Positions 55,803 through 64,000 of a stretch of DNA of 64,000 nucleotides are shown here, piece after piece. This stretch comes from Diphasiastrum complanatum (lineage: Eukaryota > Streptophyta > Lycopodiopsida > Lycopodiales > Lycopodiaceae): NCBI GenBank assembly GCA_029204225.1, contig MU831929.1, positions 32,505 to 96,504 of the forward strand, read 5' to 3'. Positions within the stretch are counted from its first letter, which is position 1. Each line of letters starts with the position of its first letter. A model generated the notes under the pieces. It saw nothing but the letters and a program-made list of their open reading frames with translations. It was not told the origin of the DNA and searched no databases. A program made the translations under genes and the position numbers.

Positions 55803-56125
55803 ACAATTTTGATAGGCTCATTTTGTTTCAATTTAATTTCATTTAGTAACTTGATAATATCAGAAGAGTAATTCCATCTTCTAAACCTATCTAGAAAGCT
55901 TGTTTTAAGTTTTGTCCAATTGCAAATTTTCTTTTGATTCAATACTGAATACCATTCAAGAGCAAGATTATCCAATGTTACTGGAAATAATCTAAACATA
56001 TCCTCATCTTCTTCTTCGTAATTTTGTCTACACACATTTATGAACCTTTGAATATGTAAATCTGCATCTTCATCTTCATTTCCATTAAAACTGGATAGAC
56101 TGGCACTTTCTTCATCCATTGACAT
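55787..56125 (-). CDS. Gag-like protein, N-terminal part
   Basis: 112 codons from ATG, MSMDEESASLSSFNGNEDED, then ADLHIQRFINVC, LFPVTLDNLALEWYSVLNQK and WTKLKTSFLDRFR, which is the first half of a Retrotrans_gag domain. The frame ends at 55787, and the second half continues in another frame from about 55802. Either one base was lost or gained, or the two parts are joined by frameshifting during translation. No primer site or LTR was found on either side. Confidence 0.7.
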   Translation of the reverse strand: MSMDEESASLSSFNGNEDEDADLHIQRFINVCRQNYEEEDEDMFRLFPVTLDNLALEWYSVLNQKKICNWTKLKTSFLDRFRRWNYSSDIIKLLNEIKLKQNEPIKIVWLKD

Positions 56126-58317
56126 TGTTTTATTTTTTATTTTTTAATATCTTCTATTGGATTGTTAACTTTTTTGTTCATTGACTTAATTAATGTTTAT
56201 AGATTGTAACTATTAAATTCCTGAGATTCCGAAATATGCCAAGTACCGAACATGTATATTTGAACTATTATGCAGAAAGTTCCTCTTTCAAAGAAAAAGG
56301 TAAGTTTTTGATCAAACTCTCTTGGATCACCAAGATGCATAGAATTAGCTCTTATATTAAATTAACTCCTGAGATTAAAAAGAGATTTCTGCTGAAGGAA
56401 AGCATATTCTCAAGTAAAGTCGTAATGGTCTATGGGTTGAAGTCATTCATCACAAGCAATCTCTAACATAGAGATCTTTAATCATCATCTATATAGATAT
56501 CATTGAAAATATCTATCAATATATTTCCCGCAATATCCATATATTGATTAAGATTGTTAAATGAATGTTGTTCTTGTGCTCCCCAATAGAAGTATTCGCT
56601 ATTACCCAACTCACTCAATGATTCTATTATTTTGATAGAATCTAGTGCAGTATGCAGATCACATCACACAATCACCATAGCCACTCCTCACAACCTCTAA
56701 AAGATGGCACAACAAAAGTTATTAGATTACAAAAAAACACTGTACATATAGAGTATTCACAAACTACATGAAAAGGTAGGTGTCCTAAAATTGGCCTACC
56801 ACCTGTCAAACCAAAGTCCTAGTATGGCCAAATTCGACCGACAAACTTGGGACATGCCCCCAAGTATAGCTGTACAAGTTAACTTTTCCTATGTGTGGCT
56901 ACTCGGCTAACCCAAGTAGCCGGTTACGGGACAAGTGCCAGACTAATATAATGATAGTGGGTCACATCCCGATCACTATTGAAAATAGTAAACTGACTAA
57001 CTGTACATTTATTACAACATCACATTTGAAGCTTATAGTAATGAATCAGATCAAAACTGACTTCTAACTCTCTCCCTTAAGCTCAAATGTGATAAGAGTG
57101 AAAAACAATAATTTGTAGCATCGCTTGAAGTGTCCAAAAGATGTTACGCATGTCCTGCTACTCTGTACTTGACTCACACTCAAGCACACCAACAAACCAC
57201 CAGGTTTGACTCACAAAGTATCATGCAAACACAATGCTCATACAGAGAGTCTAACACACTCTCGACCAACTAACTCGTCCCCAATCCCCGACTTGAACAC
57301 AAGTGGACCACATGAGCGACATGGCTCAAACTGAGGAAATCCCATTGCCACCATGAGATTTACATCCTCCATCTAGCTAGGCTGACATCCTATCAGACAC
57401 TTACAAACACAGACCTGTAAAGCTGACATAAATGAGCAACTGAGGTTCAACCTGAGGAAATCTTACTGCCACCATAAGATTGTACCCTCACTAGATAGAC
57501 AGCTAGTAGACAATGACAAGTCAATGAGCATAAAATGACTACTTTGTTTCAAACGTAGCAAATGCACAACCACATATCCGACTTAGATCTAGACTCTCAT
57601 GACAAGGTAACATGCAAGCCCACACACACTCATGCAAACTAGCACGAATGATAAAGCATCAAATACATGACCAAGGCCTGCCCATAAGTGGTATCCTGTC
57701 ATACCAACACATGTGCCACCTGTAGATCCGTTGCTACACCACTGGTCACCAAATCGGGTCTCCAACCACGACCCGCACCTATAACAAGATGCCCTCACGT
57801 CCAAGCATATCCAACTATCCAATAAGTCCTGAAAGCTGATCCCCATCCATTCCCCATGCTCCATGCACAAGAGTCTACCAAGAACTCAATGAATGAATGT
57901 ACGCAAAACTCACCATAGGCTATATCTGAGTAGCTCGCCCATCTCCCAGAGATACTGATGATGATTTGTCTGTCCTACATCCCATGTAGGATCAACTTCC
58001 CATGCTTGATGTTGCCAACTCTGATTTGACCAGTATATAGGCCTCCCACCAAGGAGCCTATCTCACCACACATGATGTACCAGCTGAAGAACATCATCCA
58101 TACATCAAATGACATGTCATACCTGAACAACTGTAGCATCTCTCTGAGTGCCATCCCAATGGACTCGTCATCCACATTCTATGCTCACCTGATGTCTTCT
58201 ATCCTAGTCACCATCCTGCTAGACAAGCCGAACTCCAAAGCATCACGCCGCCAAACTGCACTTTCGTCACCAAAACTAGCTTTCTCCACACAAATTTGCT
58301 ATCATTCGCCTCCATAC
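56126..58317 (-). other. Flank between gag-like gene and copia element
   Basis: The first 500 bases are AT-rich and could be the leader or promoter of the gag-like gene. From about 56640 composition changes to more GC. A ~100-base segment at 57325-57390 (CTGAGGAAATCCCATTGCCA...) recurs with changes at 57450-57510. No domain was recognised; minus-strand frames at 57589-57870 and 57975-58175 have no motif. The sequence resumes unchanged in character after the copia element at 62899. Confidence 0.5.
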
Positions 58318-59018
58318 TGTGAAGAATTGCCAAAAATTGGCAAATCTAGCTTGATCAAAAACCATGTAGAATAGTGTAAATTGTGTACACAAGTGGGTCC
58401 CACACATGTGAGGCCATGATACCACATGGGAAACCCATCCTAATGTAGGTTAGGTCAAGTCAAGAGAGTTGGTCATGTCTATTTGGTGGTCATCCCTACT
58501 TTATAGGACCTACACCTAAGTTTAAGGTGAAAATTTGACCAACTAGCTACCTACCAAGCATAACTCTAGGAAATAGACTAGGGTTTCATTTTAGGTCAAG
58601 GAGAGTGAGTTAACTTCCTTATTACATGCTGGAAATCCACCTAACTTCAAGAAGGAAGTCGAATTTGCTATGTATTCCCTCTCTCCATAGTGAGAAGAAA
58701 GAAAATTTTTGGAGCTCATTGGCAATCTCAAGCTAGTTCACTATGTACATTGAGTTTTTGTGATCCAAATGAAACCAAATCAATTTCTACTTGTTTCTCA
58801 GGTTGAAGGCCGTACTACAGCCTGTAGTACACACGTGTGGGCTCGGATTTCAATGTTTATCAATGCTTTTGATTGTTAATGCTTGTTGTTTGTCAAATTG
58901 CCAATCTAGATCAACTTTTTTGTGTCTAGTTTTTTGATAGATTGTTAAGCAAGCATCCAATCACTCTTGTGGATCTTTTGTAGATCCATTTATGGTCCTA
59001 AAGTACAGTACTTTCACA
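58318..59018 (+). repeat. Copia 5' LTR with palindromes and a G-box
   Basis: An inverted repeat TTGCCAA-AAA-TTGGCAA lies at its start (58327-58343). A palindrome GTACTACAG-C-CTGTAGTAC is at 58812-58830, followed immediately by CACACGTGTG, which contains the G-box CACGTG (58832-58837). The same elements are kept in the 3' LTR. They may act in transcription of the element. Confidence 0.95.
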
Positions 59019-59031
59019 TGGTATCAGAGCC

Positions 59032-59799
59032 AAGTACAAGAGCATAAGCCATTGATCTAATGCAAATCCATTTTTAGCAAGTTTTGGTGCTAAAAGCTAG
59101 TATTGAGAGGGCAAGCTAGAATCTTGATTTTGGTGAGGAGATTTGATTCCAAACTTGGTAGGGGTCCAAATCCGTACTATCCACATGTGTGGACACCTCT
59201 GAACCTGCATTTAATGCATGGTATTCATTTGATCCAAAAAAAATCAATTTGTGAGCTATTGGTGTAATTTTCGATGGAGATCCTAGGATAATCTACCAAG
59301 ATCATTTGCCATTGATTAGATTTGAATTTGTTTCATGGAATCTAATTAATCTAGGCTGAGTTCAAGTCCTATTAAGGTTAAAAACAGGTCTTGAAAGTAC
59401 ACCAAGAAGGAAGAAAGAGATTAAGTCATTTTTTTGTCCAAAAATAGCCAAATTTGGCAAGATTTGATTGTAAGTAGATTTCACATCATCTTATCTTCAT
59501 TCCAACTTTGTGAGGGAGTGCTAGAACTGAGATTATAAGTCCATTTGTTGGATTAGAAATCTAATTTGAGTGAAAAACTACAAGAGAGAGACCTTAGTGA
59601 GTTTCTAGAGACAATCAAATCCATTTCTTGGCAAGATTTGTTTGAAAGTAGTTTTCACTTCATCTTATCTTCATTCCAGCTTTGTGAGGGAGTGATAGAA
59701 CTGTGATTATAAGTTCATTTGTTGGATTAGAAATCAAATTTGAGTGAAACACTGCAAGTGTGAGACCTTTGTGAGTTTCAAGTCAATCAAATCTATTTC
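59032..59799 (+). other. Copia leader (untranslated)
   Basis: No long frame. Two related segments of ~130 bases at 59450-59600 and 59630-59790 share CATCTTATCTTCATTCCA and TGTGAGGGAGTG words, so the leader contains a tandem duplication. Confidence 0.75.
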
Positions 59800-61332
59800 T
59801 TGTTTGTAGAAGTCACTAGTAAGATGGGATCTGCTGGAGCATACCTTCTAGAAGCTAGTGAGAGGTTGAATTCTACAAATTATGCTATTTGGAAGGTTAG
59901 AATGGAGTCACTATTGGTGCTCCAAGACCTTTATGAGTTCTTGATTGAAGATGAAGATGAACCTCTAGGTGCACAGGAGTTAGCTAGATACAAGAAGAGA
60001 TCTAGGCTTGCACTTCATTGTGTGAAGATGAATGTGAGCAATGATTTGTTGAGAGAAGTATCAGCTTGTACTAATGCTAAAGAGGCTTGGGAGTCTTTAA
60101 AATCAATCTATGAGTCTAGCAACACTTCTAGAGTTCTTATGCTTAGAAATCAAATTTTGCAAAGCATGAGGAGAAGTGAGGAGAGTGCACAGGATTATGT
60201 ACTCAGAATCAAGTCTCTAAATAGGGAGTTGGCTTCCATTGGAGAGAAGATTCATGATGGAGAGCTTGTACAAATTGTCCTTAATGGTCTAGGAGATGAC
60301 TTTGCAAATTTGGTCCAAAGTTTTGCCATCCAAGACACTTTGCCAACTATAGAAAAACTTCACAGTGTATTAGTGGCTGAAGAGTGTAGGATGCTCCATG
60401 CAAAATCTAGGATGAGTTCCTTGTATTTGCAGGATGGTGATGAGAAAGCCAATTTCTCATTCAAGGGCAAAAAGAAGACCAATGGAAAGAAGAAGCATCC
60501 AAAGGAGGCCAAAGAAGAGGATGATGCATCAAGCTCAAAGGACAAGTCAAAGCAAAAATGCTTCTTTTGTGGAAAGAAGGGGCATTATGCATCTGAATGC
60601 TACAAGAGGCTAAGAGCACAAGTGGAGGAGGACAAACAAGGAAACCTTGCAAAGGAGGAGGAGGAGGATGAAGTAGATGTATTCTTGATGGCATCTACAT
60701 CCTCACCAACAAGCAATAGCAATTCAAGAGACAATTGGTGGATCGACAGTGGGGCTAGCTCCCACATGTCTTGTGAAAAGGACTTTTTCTCAACCTTACA
60801 CTCATTCAATGATGCTAAAAAGTTTGTCTTTACTGCAAATGATGAAGAGTGTAGGATAGATGGTGTTGGCACCATCTCTTTGTGTCTAGAATCCTCAAAA
60901 TGCATGGATCTAGAAAATGTCCTTTATGTACCATCAATCACCAAGAATATGCTTAGTGTTGGTCTACTCTTAGAAAGTGGTTTGGATGTCCACTTTAAGC
61001 ATGGTGTTTGCTTCATCTTGAAGAATGATGTTTGCATTGCAAAGGGATTTAAACATGGAAGATTGTTTAAGTTGGAAGCTAGTGTTGCTTTTAAAAGAAT
61101 GAGCTTGGCAAAGGAGGAGATCACTCAAGAGGAGATCTTGGCAAAGTGTGATCTTGCTTGCATTGAGGAGGAGCATCAAAAGGAGGAAGATCTTGAGGAT
61201 CAGCCTCAAAGCATGAGAGTTCCAAGGGAGTCCTTAATGACAATGTCCAAGTCATCAAATTGCATGCAAATTGTCCATTCAAGTGTGGCATCTTGCAAGG
61301 GTGGTGAGCATTGGAGAGTCTACTATCTTTGA
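59800..61332 (+). CDS. Copia gag-protease polyprotein, open but truncated pol
   Basis: 510 codons without a stop. Initiation probably uses the ATG of MGSAGAYLLEASERLNSTNY, nine codons in. The gag domain includes NYAIWKVRMESLL, AKEAWESLKSIYES and FANLVQSFAIQDTLPTIEKL. A lysine-rich stretch leads to the zinc knuckle CFFCGKKGHYASEC near residue 252. An acidic linker follows, then the protease with WWIDSGASSHMSC near residue 315 and VLYVPSITKNMLSVGLLLES. After GRLFKLEA, the start of the usual pre-integrase region, the protein changes to a Glu-rich tail and ends at 61332. The proteins would form particles and cut the polyprotein. Confidence 0.93.
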   Translation: MFVEVTSKMGSAGAYLLEASERLNSTNYAIWKVRMESLLVLQDLYEFLIEDEDEPLGAQELARYKKRSRLALHCVKMNVSNDLLREVSACTNAKEAWESLKSIYESSNTSRVLMLRNQILQSMRRSEESAQDYVLRIKSLNRELASIGEKIHDGELVQIVLNGLGDDFANLVQSFAIQDTLPTIEKLHSVLVAEECRMLHAKSRMSSLYLQDGDEKANFSFKGKKKTNGKKKHPKEAKEEDDASSSKDKSKQKCFFCGKKGHYASECYKRLRAQVEEDKQGNLAKEEEEDEVDVFLMASTSSPTSNSNSRDNWWIDSGASSHMSCEKDFFSTLHSFNDAKKFVFTANDEECRIDGVGTISLCLESSKCMDLENVLYVPSITKNMLSVGLLLESGLDVHFKHGVCFILKNDVCIAKGFKHGRLFKLEASVAFKRMSLAKEEITQEEILAKCDLACIEEEHQKEEDLEDQPQSMRVPRESLMTMSKSSNCMQIVHSSVASCKGGEHWRVYYL

Positions 61333-61981
61333 ATACTTTTTGGAAAGTATTAGTAGACATGAGGTGACTTGTTTCTTACCTTTAAGATTCATGGTGTTTA
61401 TTACTTTGTATGACAAGACAATGAAATGGGATGCTTTGAAATCTACATTTGTTGTTGATAAAGCAATTTCATTGGATAACTATTTTTGTAATAGTCTGAA
61501 TAGTGTCATAAAAGATGAAACATCATTTGTATTGGAAATCTTTGGGTCCACATGCTTTGAGCATGATCATTCCAATGTAAGGACCAAAGATTATCCTATT
61601 TCAATGATAGGAATAATGGTAGTGTTTTGCTCTTCAAGTAGAGATTGTAGAATCTACTTGTTTTCAACCAAAGAATTTGTCAATGGTGGAAATGTGATCT
61701 TTCAAGAGTGGAAGATTTGTAAACTTGAAGAAGCACCTTTGGATCAACACATTATTCAATTCATTGATGTTTTGGAGTCAAGTCAAGTGGAGGAGCAAGT
61801 TCAAGACTCGAGGACTCCAAGAAGAATCTTGAGTATCAAGATAGAGCCATCAAGGCTCAATCATATGGATCAAGCAAGGCAAGTTGTCTTTGGCAACATT
61901 ATTTATGCACTTAATATTTTAATTGATGTATCTTCAAGTGCACAAAATGCCTTGGAATCCATGGCTTGGCATGATGTTTAG
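61271..61981 (+). CDS. Copia second frame: integrase tail and linker only
   Basis: 236 codons overlapping the end of gag-protease by 62 bases in another frame. The N-terminal third has no clear match. From about residue 89 it follows the C-terminal part of copia integrase: EIFGSTCFEHDHSNVRTKDY, IYLFSTKEFVNGGNVIFQEW, then the linker to RT (LESSQVEEQVQDSRTPRR, PSRLN, SSAQNALESMAWHDV). It stops exactly where RT would begin. It is unclear whether it is translated; an open frame in a recent insertion only shows little time for decay. Confidence 0.7.
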   Translation: MSIQVWHLARVVSIGESTIFEYFLESISRHEVTCFLPLRFMVFITLYDKTMKWDALKSTFVVDKAISLDNYFCNSLNSVIKDETSFVLEIFGSTCFEHDHSNVRTKDYPISMIGIMVVFCSSSRDCRIYLFSTKEFVNGGNVIFQEWKICKLEEAPLDQHIIQFIDVLESSQVEEQVQDSRTPRRILSIKIEPSRLNHMDQARQVVFGNIIYALNILIDVSSSAQNALESMAWHDV

Positions 61982-62191
61982 TTTTGAAGTGTGCTACATG
62001 TATATAGACACATTTATGGAACATCTTGTAAGGGATCCTCTAAGAGGTGGTGAAAGATCCTTCATGGACATCATTCTCTATTGGAGTCTCAAAAGTTCCT
62101 TCTTTGTAGCTGGATTTTTTAGACACTTCTAAAAGCTTTCATTGATCTATCAAGAGAGTTGTAAATAGATCAAGCTAAATTTGAGGAGGAG

Positions 62192-62893
62192 TGTGAAGAA
62201 TTGCCAAAAATTGGCAAATCTAGCTTGATCAAAAACCATGTAGAATAGTGTAAATTGTGTGCACAAGTGGGTCCCACACATGTGAGGCCATGATACCACA
62301 TGGGAAACCCATCCTAATGTAGGTTAGGTCAAGTCAAGAGAGTTGGTCATGTCTATTTGGTGGTCATCCCTACTTTATAGGACCTACACCTAAGTTTAAG
62401 GTGAAAATTTGACCAACCAGCTACCTACCAAGCATAACTCTAGGAAATAGACTAGGGTTTCATTTTAGGTCAAGGAGAGTGAGTTTAACTTCCTTATTAC
62501 ATGCTGGAAATCCACCTAACTTCAAGAAGGAAGTCGAATTTGCTATGTATTCCCTCTCTCCATAGTGAGAAGAAAGAAAATTTTTGGAGCTCATTGGCAA
62601 TCTCAAGCTAGTTCACTATGTACATTGAGGTTTTGTGATCCAAATGAAACCAAATCAATTTCTACTTGTTTCTCAGGTTGAAGGCCGTACTACAGCCTGT
62701 AGTACACACGTGTGGGCTCGGATTTCAATGTTTATCAATGCTTTTGATTGTTAATGCTTGTTGTTTGTCAAATTGCCAATCTAAATCAACTTTTTTGTGT
62801 CTAGTTTTTTGATAGATTGTTAAGCAAGCATCCAATCACTCTTGTGGATCTTTTGTAGATCCATTTATGGTCCTAAAGTACAGCACTTTCACA
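62192..62893 (+). repeat. Copia 3' LTR
   Basis: 702 bp, nearly identical to the 5' LTR, with the same palindrome (62688-62706) and G-box (62708-62713). Confidence 0.96.
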
Positions 62894-64000
62894 CATACCG
62901 CATTTACCACTTCCAAACACCCTATTAACATGTTAGAAGTAAGCAATAATGATTTTCAAGCAATAATGCCTCACTGTACCGCCCTGTAGCAGGTTTCACC
63001 AGCCAAAATTGCTTCAATTTTGGCCCTACGATACCCAAATGGCAAATGTAGCCCATCACTAGGTCACCCGCACTCCGCTCAATAGAATGGTGATGAGAAC
63101 TTCCCAAAATGTGTTTCTCCCTGCTCTGTGACGTCCTCTGACCGCTGGCTTTGAGCAGCCAGTTTCAGGAGTCATTTTGGCCCAAGGATGGCCAAAAAAT
63201 GTGCCCTCTAGCCAAAGATAGGTCCACAAAACCATTTTTGCTTTGCATTTTGAACTATAATTTCATTCAAAAGTTTCTTAATGAAAAAATGGCATTTCTG
63301 CCCTTCGGGGTCCAATTTGAACTTCATGGTAAAAATTTTCAATGAATAAGGGGTGCCCTTTGCACTTCTTTGCCCTTTAGGCCACTTCATCCATCATTTG
63401 ACGGTCCAGCTAAATCCAACGATCCACGTTTCCTAGATCCGAACCAATGATTCAAAGTAATCTCGATCGGATGGCCATGCTCATTGGCGCACGCAGGCAC
63501 AACCCACTTCAAAACACTACCAAACAATTCGGACTGGCCGCGGCGCCCATGATTATGAGTTTACAGATCAAAAAATAGTTCTATATGAGAAAAGATCCAC
63601 CACTTTTTGCTTTCAAACCCTAGCTGCCATCTTTTCCATAGACTGAGAAGAAAGATAATTGTGCTATGACTTTCTCCATGGCTGACCCTCTGGCCCTTTC
63701 TGGGCAATCACTTGGCCTCACTTAAACGCTCGTTCTGATTGTGCTCCGCTCCCCAATTGATGGAGTACTCAGAGAAATCTACTAGCTTCTTGTCATAGCC
63801 ACATACAACCATTTTTTGAGCAATTTGCATGAATTCTTCCGAATCCACCTACGACGATCGTTCTGGGATCTTCCCCGAAGCTCCAGAACTTTGCTGTCTC
63901 TTGCATTCCAGACTGCCGATACCCCCCGTATGGAGTCCTCTCTAGACGCTCTGAGTGCTATTATTCTTGGTGGAACGCTATCCCAGCTCCACCGATCGTG
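62894..64000. other. Unclassified sequence at the window end
   Basis: It continues the pre-insertion sequence found left of 58318. Broken frames on both strands, no domain recognised, somewhat higher GC than the intergenic region at 50-54 kb. Confidence 0.5.

Larger units (their letters stand above)
58318..62893 (+). mobile_element. Young non-autonomous copia element with TSD
   Basis: LTRs 58318-59018 (701 bp) and 62192-62893 (702 bp) start TGTGAAGAATTGCC and end CTTTCACA. The 5-bp target duplication CATAC stands at 58313-58317 and 62894-62898. The primer site TGGTATCAGAGCC is at 59019-59031 and the polypurine tract GAGGAGGAG just before 62192. I count five substitutions and one single-base indel between the LTRs, so the insertion is recent. 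The 3.2-kb interior codes for gag and protease and for an integrase tail, with no integrase core, reverse transcriptase or RNase H. It must have been mobilised by proteins of another copy. Confidence 0.97.

Overview
The window is nuclear DNA from a plant with a large, repeat-rich genome. The evidence is GT-AG introns up to 9.6 kb, copia and gypsy LTR retrotransposons primed by initiator-Met tRNA, LINEs, hAT transposons and one conserved eukaryotic gene. The long introns and decayed repeats would suit a gymnosperm or a fern, but nothing here fixes the taxon. I see no bacterial operons, rRNA, tRNA or CRISPR.

The only clear host gene is on the plus strand, from 12369 to 48674. It is subunit a of the vacuolar-type H+-ATPase (VHA-a, V0 sector). 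Sixteen coding exons give 753 residues with no frame break. They run from the cytosolic N-terminal domain through the eight-helix membrane domain to the stop. The first ~60 residues are missing, so exon 1 lies upstream of the window. Total intron length exceeds 34 kb, and most recognisable transposon remains between 12 and 48 kb sit in these introns.

Region by region. 1-8.7 kb: a gypsy element with gag, protease and a gutted pol, with a nine-exon hAT transposase (minus strand) inserted in it. 8.7-11.2 kb: minus-strand LINE pieces, a gypsy RNase H scrap and a 383-bp MITE. 12.4-23.3 kb: VHA-a N-terminal domain exons. 24.6-25.9 kb: a hAT-like non-autonomous element. 26.6-28.7 kb: a complete but internally deleted copia element with a perfect TSD. 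29.9-38.4 kb: VHA-a membrane exons, with a 439-bp MITE at 37.0 kb. 39.3-46 kb: a 690-bp MITE with a perfect 8-bp TSD, then two decayed gypsy elements. 48.0-48.7 kb: the last VHA-a exons. 48.7-54 kb: AT-rich sequence with no recognisable gene. 54.2-56.1 kb: a minus-strand gag-like reading frame of 549 codons plus a 112-codon upstream part. 58.3-62.9 kb: a young non-autonomous copia element with LTRs over 99% identical. 62.9-64 kb: unclassified.

Two themes stand out. First, every retroelement here has lost the catalytic core of reverse transcriptase, yet the youngest (58.3-62.9 kb) keeps open gag-protease frames and must have been copied in trans. Second, several MITE-like elements share CATAG...CTATG-type ends and subterminal arrays of a palindromic word built around ACGCGT, each with its own version. 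I found no clearly novel biochemical system. The best candidates for something undescribed are the large gag-like frame at 54-56 kb and the word-array MITE family.
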